Assembly (NCBI GenBank): GCA_025917655.1
Contig: CP084611.1
Coordinates: forward strand, 4,464,001 to 4,528,000
DNA: 64,000 bases
Reading direction: 5' to 3'
DNA from: Chlorella sorokiniana
Lineage: Eukaryota > Chlorophyta > Trebouxiophyceae > Chlorellales > Chlorellaceae
Shown: piece by piece, positions 56,885 to 64,000 of the stretch
How positions within the stretch are numbered: position 1 is the stretch's first letter
Layout of the letters: the number at the start of each line of letters is the position of its first letter
Program-made: the position numbers and the translations under genes
Notes under the pieces: model-generated
What the model was told of the DNA's origin: nothing
Databases searched by the model: none
What the model saw: the letters and a program-made list of their open reading frames with translations, nothing else

Positions 56885-57391
56885 CACCCCTCCAACGCGG
56901 CAGTGCATGGGTGCAGCCGAGCGCGGCAGGGAGGGGGCCACGCCGCGGGGCCAGGCTGGCAGGGCGCCGAGGGGGCGCGGCCGGGCCCTGGTGGCGTGTT
57001 TCGCTTGCCTGCCTGGCGCTTGTGTGAGTTGCAACAAGGCGTTACACGCGTGTGTAAGTCCAGAACTTGATAAATGTCAGTTTGCAGAATTAAGTGGGTC
57101 CGTGGGTGAGATAGGTTCCTTTCATTGCAAGTGGTGCAGGTGGGAAGAGAATGGCCGGGGGAATTGAGATGCGCCAAGTAGTTTGGCAAACAGTGAGACC
57201 TAACGGGAGCAAGCAAAGTACTTTCAGGATACACTGAGTCATCAGAGGCCACTGTGGTGGGTGCTCAAGATCACGCCCAGGCGGCGCCCTGCATCGCAGA
57301 AGCAGACGCAGGGTTGCTGCTGCCGAAGCCAGGCTGGCAGCAGAGCCAGGAGGGTGCCACGCGTGGCTCGGATTGGCAGCGGGCCGCCGCC
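56885..57391. other. convergent 3' flanks of CSN4 and the DUF829 gene
   Basis: Contains the paired poly(A) signals at 57042-57057 listed separately. The zone around them is AT-richer than the neighbouring exons. No coding similarity was seen. Confidence 0.45.
57042..57057. promoter_or_regulatory. near-palindromic two-way poly(A) element
   Basis: TTACACGCGTGTGTAA reads TGTAA on both strands. It lies about 170 bases past the CSN4 stop and about 346 bases past the opposing gene's stop, so each gene can use one arm. Confidence 0.5.
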
Positions 57392-58680
57392 TCACGCCGC
57401 CGCGACGGCGCCCAGGAAGCCGAACAGCGCCTCGGTGTACTGCCGCATGTGGCAGCGCAGGTGGGCCACGTGGCGGGAGCGCTCCCAGCGCACCGCCTGC
57501 ACCGCCTTGTCGGCCAGCGCGGCGCGGCGGGCGGCGATCAGCTCCCCCAGCTTGTGTGGTCGCACAGCGGGTCGTCGTCGGAGTAGAGGTACAGGGAGCG
57601 GGAGCCGATGCCCAGGTTCTGCATGGACTGCCTGCGGCACCGCACGGGGGGACGCCAGGTCGAGTGTTGCGTGAGTGATGAGTGGTGGGGGCGGTGCTTG
57701 CTCAGCCTGCGGAGCCGCAGGGTGCCGCCACAACCGCACCGTGCAGCGACAGGCTGCAGCAGCCCGGGCCCTGGGCGGGGCGGAGCAGCAGCAGCGTCAG
57801 CATGGCGTGGGTGGCTCACCAGTAGAGCTGGGGTTTGTTGGGAGCGACCAGCCGGAGGCAGGCGAGGTAGAGGTAGAAGAGGACCACGGCCAGCAGCCGG
57901 GCAGGCCCGCTGAGTCCCTCCGCCACCGCGCGGGCGCCCGCGCGCTTGTGCATGTAGCAGGGCGCCGAGTCGAAGACGGTGGCGGCGATGCGGCCCGCAA
58001 AGTGGCGGTACGCCTTGCTGCCCTGCACCAGCTTGTCCACTTGCTCCAGGGCAAAGCCGCCCCCTGCAGGGAAGCAGGAGAACTTTGTCAAACTTATGCT
58101 CACCGCGGGACGGCACAGCCGGGCGCTGTTGCAATGCAACAAAAATGCAATGATCCTCCTGGCAGCATGAAGCCTGGGTGACAAGCGGTCGCCGGGTGTG
58201 ACGGCTAATATGGACCAAAGGTGACAGCCAGGCTGACTCCCACCATTGGAGAAGATATAGAAGACGATTTTGCGGTCACCCAGGGTGGGCGACAGGCTGT
58301 CCAGGAAGTCGAGCAGGCGGGCGGCGAAGCGGCGGCGGGGCCCGTCAAACGGCGAAAAACAGCGGCGTTTGGCATGATGGCGCGCACGGCAGCATAGCCC
58401 TGTCGGTTGAGCAGCTCGCTGTACTTGGCCACATGCCGGTCCTTAGACCCGTACCAGCCAAGAACAACCTGCGGCAGGCGCAGGGCTGGTTGTGCCAGCA
58501 GGAAAGCGACCATGGGCTGCACCAGCTGGAAGCGGCTGCCGCCGCCGCCCAGTCAAAGGGGGCCCATCACATTGCAGGCGGGATGCATCGGCGCACCACC
58601 AGGGGGCTCTTCTCATCCAGCGGCGTGTCTGGCAGGGTCAGCCTGAAGCCAAGCCTGTGCCCAACCTCCATGGCGGACAT
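57392..58680 (-). CDS. DUF829 / TMEM53-like alpha/beta-hydrolase
   Basis: Eukaryotic alpha/beta-hydrolase-fold protein of the TMEM53 (DUF829) family, whose plant and animal members are membrane-associated and poorly defined. ATG at 58680 (MSAMEVGHRLGFRLTLPD). Family features: VVLGWYGSKDRHVAKYSELLNRQGY, KIVFYIFSNGGGFAL (nucleophile-elbow region), VFDSAPCYM, a hydrophobic segment ARLLAVVLFYLYLACLRLV, then SLYLYSDDDPLCD and RWERSRHVAHLRCHMRQYTEAL. Three main exons: about 58254-58680, 57826-58061 and 57392-57633, with good donors and acceptors. Slips of one base appear near 58560, 58345 and 57555. Whether the protein keeps a catalytic Ser is unclear, since the usual GxSxG reads FSNGGG. Confidence 0.78.
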
Positions 58681-59077
58681 GTTTGTTGTCGTGCAACGGC
58701 GCGATGGCACTGCTGTTGCTGGACAAACGTGTACAGGTGCGCGCTTGAACAATTGGCGGCACTGCCTGCTGCTCGTCCAGTGTAGGCCCTGAGCGCAAAC
58801 AGGATGTCGCGCAGCACGATTGCAGGGCGATAGAACAGCGCACAAAGAATTAGAAGCCATGAAAAATAAATACACCAATGCTAACATCGCAGTTAGCTAA
58901 ACGGCACCTTGCCAGCCTGTCGCGCCTGGCCCATCAGAATGACGTCATCGGCAGGCCCACAACTTTTCAGAGGCTGATGGCACTTTGTTGTTTGCAAAGC
59001 AGACTGTTAAAATCAAATGCAGCGAGCATAATTAACTTACGGCTGTCGTTGCTGGAGCGCCAGGACGAGCTGAACGG
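58681..59077. other. intergenic, DUF829 promoter and GT61 3' flank
   Basis: About 400 bases between two minus-strand genes; the half near 58860-59040 is AT-rich. No coding similarity or TGTAA was noticed. Confidence 0.4.
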
Positions 59078-62000
59078 TTATGGCGGCGGCGCGGTGCCAT
59101 TTGGGCACCGCCCGCCGCGGCCCACCACGCCCGCGGCGTCAAAGTTGAAGCGGTGCAGCCCGGCTGCATAGTAGTCCCGCAGGTAGCGCTGCTGGCTGCC
59201 GCCTGCGGCCACCACTTCACGAAGTATCTCCTCCACCGCCGCCCAGGGCAGGCGCACGTTCCTGTCACGTGGCCACCACTCTTGCAGGCCCTCCCTGGCA
59301 TCCTCCAGAGGGCCCGGGGTGGAGGCCGCTGGGTCACACAGCACCGCCACCCACCACAGCACCTGGGAGGTGGCATCCTGCAGGCAGAGGGGGCGGGGAG
59401 GGGCAGCGGTGGGCTCCTGCGTGTGCTGCGCGTGCAGCATGCGTGCTGCGGCAGCCCAAGCAGATGCCGGTGGAGCCTGTGCGCCAACGGCAGGGTGGGC
59501 ATGGCCTTCCGCTACCCCCCCCACACACACACACATACACACACACACCTACTTTCCTCCCTCAACCCACCCGTGAGTTGGCGACGCTGAACACAAAGCT
59601 GCCCCGCCCGTACTCGAACTGGTAGGGGTGACCTCGATGACCGAGGCGCCGGGCGCAGCATCCACCCGTTGGCAAGGTTGGCACCTGCAGGCGGCAGAGG
59701 GGCGGGGGCAAGGGGAGAAAAATCCCACCAGGTGTCGGCACTACAGCTTCATGGAAGCGTTGGTATAGGAAACAACAGCACAGTCATTATAAGCCTGTTG
59801 CGGGTGTCAGATCCAGGCAAAGCCCCCCCCCCCCCCACACACCCACCCACCGTGGATGCCGATGAACACGTCTGCTTCTGCTGCCGCAGCAGCGCCAGAG
59901 GCCAAGTCGGGCACCGAGATCTGCGGCACAGGAATGTGCATGCACATGCTGACACAGGTTTGCAGCACACCGTGTTCATCGTGAGGTGGGGTCAATGGGC
60001 TTGGCCCAAGGGCCCGCCATGCAATGAGAGGCCTGAGAGCCCAACCTCTTCCCCACCTCATGGCACTCTGCAGTGACGGGCGTGCTGTTGCCGGGGGACG
60101 GTAGCTCCAGGCGTTGCAGCTCTGGAGCAGCTCCTGAGAGTTCAGAAGCTGGCGGCCCTCGCCGCCCCTCTTCATCAGCGCGACGCGGAGGCGACCGCTC
60201 GTGGCGGCGCGCTGCCGCGCATGCCCCGCCGCCACCGCCTCATCTTGCAGGCTGATGGCATCCCGCGCCAGGTGCCCAACTGGCTGGCCCCCAAGCTGCG
60301 CTGCTGCTGCTGCTGCACGAACGCTGAGGTGGCTTGGCCGAAGCTGTAGGGCTCCTGCGGGACCGCTGTCGCCAGCCGATCCTGCCGCTCCCGCTCGCTG
60401 AGAGCGGCCTCCTCGTCGGGCGGCAGCCCCGTCTCCATCGGAAAGTTGCGGCCGCAGAAAAAGGCTGTCTGGAAGCAGCGCTGCTCGCCGCCCTCGAAGC
60501 TCGGGCGGCGGCGCGGCGGAGTCCAGCGGCGCTGCGGCAGGCCAACCCGGGGGCAGCCGCGCGCTGAAGTCCGCCAGTGTCTGCACCGACAGGCTGCTGA
60601 GCGGCGGCAGCAGCTGGGCCTCCGGCTGCGTGAGGGGCAGCCCCTCCGGGGTCACCATCACCAGCTTGGCATGGCTGCGCCAGTGCGTGCGCCGCAGCAG
60701 CGCATACACTTGCGCCCCCATGTCTGCGGCGGGGGGTGTGGGTGGGGGGCAGGTGCAGATTGGGTCAAGGGTTGTTGAGGGTGGGGCGCAAGCACTCTCA
60801 CGTCTGCTCCCTCTACTACTGTCAGCACGCCCACGTCAGGCCTGGTAGCGTCGTCACGCCGGGTGCTGCCCCCACCTTTGAAGATGTGGAAGAAGTTGCT
60901 CCTCCATGAGGAGTAGAGCAGTATGGGCACAGTACAGTTGGAGAAGGAGGGGGCAGCCAGGTAGGGCGCCGGCTCCTGCGAGGTCGCCGGGCGCATGGGC
61001 ACCGGCGGGATGCGGCGGTTGCGGCCGGGCGTCTGCAGGAGGGGTGGGAAGAGATTCACTTTGAGCTGCAAGTGGGAATCCGCAGCCTATGTCAGGGCTC
61101 GGCATGCAGCTCACCAGCACATCGTACAGAAGCCGCCGCCGCCCCGCGCTGCTGCCGTCGCCAACCTGCTTGCTGCTGGTCTTGCGCCACGGATACTCGT
61201 AGATCTGATCGCACAAGGGGGTTGCGGGTGAGAACACGGCGCGTTCGCAGTGAATCTGCTCGAAAAACCACGTGCCTGGCCTCCCTGCCAGTGCACTCAG
61301 GGCTGGCTGCCTGCCCGAGAGGCAACCCCACCTTACTGGTGTCCATGAGCAGCTCGGGCAGCTGCCCCGCTTTCCTGCCGTCCAGCTGCTGGTACCTGTC
61401 ATCGTACAGGATCATGGTGCCCTGGTCGAAACAGACGCGGTCCAAGCGCTGGCAGTGGCGCTCCCAGGGGGAGCCCCCAGCTGCAGGCGGCAGCTGGGCT
61501 GAGCGGCGGCGATCGCGCCGCCGCTGCGGGCAGCCAACACCGCCTCGCGCCACATCTCCAAGTGGAGCTGCCTGTTGCGTGCCAGGTGCGTGACGCCCAT
61601 TCCCAGCGCTCCCAGCACCAGGAGTGCCAACAGCATGCCACATAACCACTGCGACAGCTGGGAGGTGGTGTCGTCGTCGGCGGCCGAGCAGCGGCGGCGT
61701 GGCTGCCAGTTGTGAGGGGCCAGCGACCAGCGCGGGGACTGCAACGCAAATGGAAGTTGGTGAGTTCTTCAGATCTCCCGGTGAAGTCAGCAAGCTTGAA
61801 TGCTGAAAGGTGAGCTGATGGAGGATGGTGACATCAGCGGTGTTGGATGTGTGCGACAGACGGCTGCCTATCGAGCACAGAGGCCCGTTCACCTGCACTT
61901 CATCGCTGTCTGATGTTTCGGATGGGCTGTGGACACCAAAATAGTCCCCCTCCTTCACTGGCTGTCGCCCTCTGCCTGGAACCCCCATTTTATCTCCTGC

Positions 62001-62090
62001 TTCAATGTCAAGCCTTCGATCGCATATGAGCTTGATGGCGTCAACGGCCATGCCCTCGATACGGCGTCGAAGGCCCAAGCGGCGGTACAT
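59078..62090 (-). CDS. GT61 family glycosyltransferase (type II Golgi membrane protein)
   Basis: DUF563/GT61 enzyme, the family of plant xylan and N-glycan xylosyl/arabinosyltransferases and EOGT. ATG at 62090 starts a basic cytoplasmic tail of about 65 residues, followed by one span (WLCGMLLALLVLGALGMGV, about 61620-61665), the type II layout of Golgi enzymes. Catalytic-domain marks: CQRLDRVCFDQG, LLYSSWRSNFFHIFKDMGAQ, QRCFQTAFFCGRN, VALMKRGGEGRQLLNSQEL and ADVFIGIHGANLANGWMLRPGASVIEVTPY (the HGAxL motif of the family). The C-terminal exon ends RGGRCPNGTAPPP-stop. At least four single-base slips are present, near 61490, 60500, 60270 and 59650. Donor sugar cannot be told from sequence; a wall or glycoprotein role is likely. 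Confidence 0.86.
59523..59547. repeat. (CA)n microsatellite
   Basis: CACACACACATACACACACAC-type tract in the last intron of the GT61 gene, next to a C-run. Confidence 0.85.
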
Positions 62091-62336
62091 AATTGTACAC
62101 AGGCGCTATTTGGATTCTTGGAGAGCCGATTTCATTGTGCGGTCAACTTCTACGTCATTTGTCGGATGAAACACACCGCTGGTAAGACAGGTTCCTTGAG
62201 CGATAACAAGCGGGCTGACCAGGCTGGTGGTTTGGTCCAACAACAAACCAGACAGTCACAGTGATGATTACAGTCTCTGCCACACGCCCAGATGCCATCC
62301 GATTGTGCTGATTGATCACATGGACGCACCGCGCTG
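62091..62336. other. short spacer, biotin gene 3' end to GT61 start
   Basis: Only 246 bases between two tandem minus-strand genes. Contains a minus-strand TGTAA at 62268-62272, 65 bases past the upstream gene's stop. Confidence 0.45.
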
Positions 62337-64000
62337 TCAGCCGTCCAGCGCCGCCGCCAGCCTGTCGAGCAGCACGTCGCACTGAGCCTGCTCAGTCATG
62401 GGCGTGACCATGAGGTAGGCGACGTCGCCCAGGGGCCGCCCGTACACACCCTGGCTGCGCAGACGTGCCACGACGGCCGCCGCCGCATTGGAGCCGTAGC
62501 CGCTGCCGTCCTCCGCCTGCAGCTTCACCGCCAGCACGGTGCCCAGGGGCACCACGCTCTGCACGCTGCGGTGAGCGCTGAGCTCCGCCACGCGGGCCGT
62601 GTCCCACAGCGGCAGCAGGCGGCCGCAGGGTCCCGAGCATCGCTCGCCGCCACGCCGCTCCCGAGAGCAGCGCCCAGTCGCCTCGGGGTGCACCAGTTGG
62701 GGTTCAGCGCTGGGTCGCGGTACAGCTGCAGCGCCGCCACGCCCGCACCGCAGCCGATGGGGTGGGCCGTGTAGGAGTGGCCATGCAGCAGCGCCTGGGC
62801 CTTGGTGTCGCCTGCAGGAGCCGGGACATGCCAATGCGCAGCGGGCGCCTTGTGAGCAACCAAACTTGACGCCTGTTGCTGGGCTGCAGCTCTTACCCAC
62901 CTGCCCACATTGCCTAGTGGAAGCAGCAACCCCCAGCAGCTGCACCCGCTGCCCTGCCATCCCTGCCTCGCCCCCACACCCACCCTGGAAGGCGTCAAAC
63001 ACCGCCTGGCTGGCCAGGGTGGCCGCCAGCGGCACCAGCCCCCCGTCAGCAGCTTGGCATACACGGCGATGTCGGGGGTGCGCCCAGCAGCGCGCGCCCC
63101 GCCTGCACACCCAGCCGCCAGCAGCCCGTGAACACCTCATCGTATATGACCGGGATGCGGCGCTCCCTGCAGCGGGCACAGCGGGCAAAGAGTGGGTGGC
63201 GCTAGGCACGCCGGCTGAGGCCTCCCTGTGCAAGTGGATCGCCGAGCAAGCGGACTGCCAGGGCAGGCGGGCAGGAGGGTGGGTCGCCTGTCTGTGCATG
63301 CCCCAGGCATCGCCCGCCCGCCCCCGCGCCCCTGACCCCCCTTTCCCCCTCGCGCAAAGACATCACCCGCCCCGCCAGAGAGGCATGCCGCTCACAGGGA
63401 TGCACCCACCTGCATGCCTCCACCAGGGCTCGCTGGTACAGGGGGTCCACCAGCCGCATGCCCCCGCGCCCTGCAGGACCGGCTCCAGAATCAGGGCCCC
63501 CAGCCGCCGGGGCGCCTGCCCGCCGCGGGCGCCGAGTGCGCCTCTAGTTCCTGCTCTATCTGGGCACGGTACAGGCGGTACAACGGGCCGCCCATGCGCG
63601 CCGCCACGTCAAACACCTCCGCCTCGCCGCCAAACGTCAGCGAGTCGGAGGAGGCGTCGGGTGTGGGGAAGCTGGCGGGCAGCTGCACCCGCCAGGCACC
63701 GTCCTGCACCGCAGCTGTGGGCGGCTCCAGAAACAGCCCCCGCCCGCGGTACCACGGCGTCTGCAAGCGGCCGTTGAAGGGGGAGGGCGCCACGGCCTCC
63801 ATCGCGCCCAGCGTGTCTCCGTGGTATCCCTCGGTCAGACCCAGCACCTGCAGGGGGCAAGTGGGGTGCTCAGGGGTGTAACTGCCTGCCGGACTGATCG
63901 GCAGCGCACGCTGCGCTGCACACCCTGCCAATTCCGCCAACACATCACGTCCCAAACAGCAATCTCCAAAACACAGTGTGTCTGGCGAGCGGACCAGAAA
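62337..64000 (-). CDS. BIO1: DAPA aminotransferase part of biotin synthesis (BIO3-BIO1 type), 5' truncated by window
   Basis: PLP enzyme that makes 7,8-diaminopelargonate, a mitochondrial step of biotin synthesis; in plants it is fused to dethiobiotin synthetase. The exon starting at 63847 reads GLTEGYHGDTLGAMEAVAPSPFNG and PWYRGRGLFLEPPT, characteristic of the fused plant/fungal form rather than bacterial BioA. Then LILEPVLQGAGG, RRIPVIYDEVFTGCWRLG (PLP-ring Asp), VYAKLLTGGLVPLAATLAS (Schiff-base Lys), LLHGHSYTAHPIGC, GTVLAVKL and GRPLGDVAYLMVTPMTEQ, ending at 62337. Sequence from 63848 to 64000 is intron; whether the dethiobiotin-synthetase half precedes it lies outside the window. Four or more single missing bases, e.g. 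near 63520, 63450, 63085 and 62640. Confidence 0.87.

Noticed and set aside
1-64000. Programmed frameshifting or RNA editing as the cause of the many frame slips
   Set aside because: The slips lack a common slippery signal, number about 50 over unrelated genes, and mostly sit at G/C runs; consensus error is far simpler.
1-64000. The frameshifted genes as a pseudogene cluster
   Set aside because: Splice sites and protein similarity are intact, no in-frame substitution stops are needed, and single-copy essential genes are affected equally.

Overview
This is a nuclear window from a GC-rich, intron-dense green alga, most likely a chlorophyte of the Chlorella / Trebouxiophyceae type. The evidence is the gene content: a NAB1-type CSD+RRM translation repressor, an SBP-box transcription factor, an ELIP/LHC-like thylakoid protein with a transit peptide, and plant-type biotin synthesis. 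Short GT-AG introns (with a few GC-AG introns) interrupt almost every gene, TGTAA poly(A) signals follow many stops, and CA/GT and G/C microsatellites are common. There are 21 protein genes and one intron-containing tRNA-Gly(GCC). No bacterial, phage or CRISPR features were seen.

Layout. 1-873 (+): 3' end of an ornithine decarboxylase. 2283-2824 (-): twin-CX9C protein. 3198-4839 (-): plastid-targeted Cof-type HAD phosphatase. 5375-7330 (+): SBP-box factor. 8258-10155 (-): NAB1. 10887-13394 (-): inositol-phosphorylceramide synthase-like. 14181-15264 (-): V-ATPase proteolipid c. 15941-20590 (+): proline dehydrogenase with an EF-hand. 20984-24421 (-): secreted, probably membrane-anchored class-3 lipase. 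24672-27385 (+): AAAP/SLC38 amino-acid transporter. 28280-32935 (-): secreted glyoxal/galactose oxidase. 33707-35096 (-): secreted cupredoxin. 36333-36434 (-): tRNA-Gly. 37466-45407 (-): LRR/discoidin receptor-like kinase. 46093-47254 (+): TIP30-like oxidoreductase. 47485-48368 (+): ELIP-like protein. 48612-50074 (-): HAD sugar-phosphatase. 50259-51606 (+): DNL/Zim17 zinc-finger protein. 52285-54145 (-): DMT transporter. 54223-56884 (+): COP9 signalosome subunit 4. 57392-58680 (-): DUF829/TMEM53-like hydrolase. 59078-62090 (-): GT61 glycosyltransferase. 62337->64000 (-): biotin-pathway DAPA aminotransferase, cut by the window edge.

The genes are unrelated housekeeping, photosynthetic, secretory and signalling functions rather than a cluster. 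The most unusual is the 8-kb receptor kinase: signal peptide, leucine-rich repeats, two F5/8C (discoidin-like) domains, one membrane span and a kinase domain with DFN in place of DFG. Two secreted copper proteins (radical-copper oxidase and cupredoxin) are neighbours.

Caution: most conserved exons contain one or more single-base frameshifts, nearly all reading as one missing base in or next to a G/C run. Splice phases and protein similarity remain intact on either side, so I treat these as consensus (assembly) errors, not pseudogenes. Coordinates given for genes are start codon to stop codon including introns; exon calls were made by eye from splice consensus, frame and family similarity.
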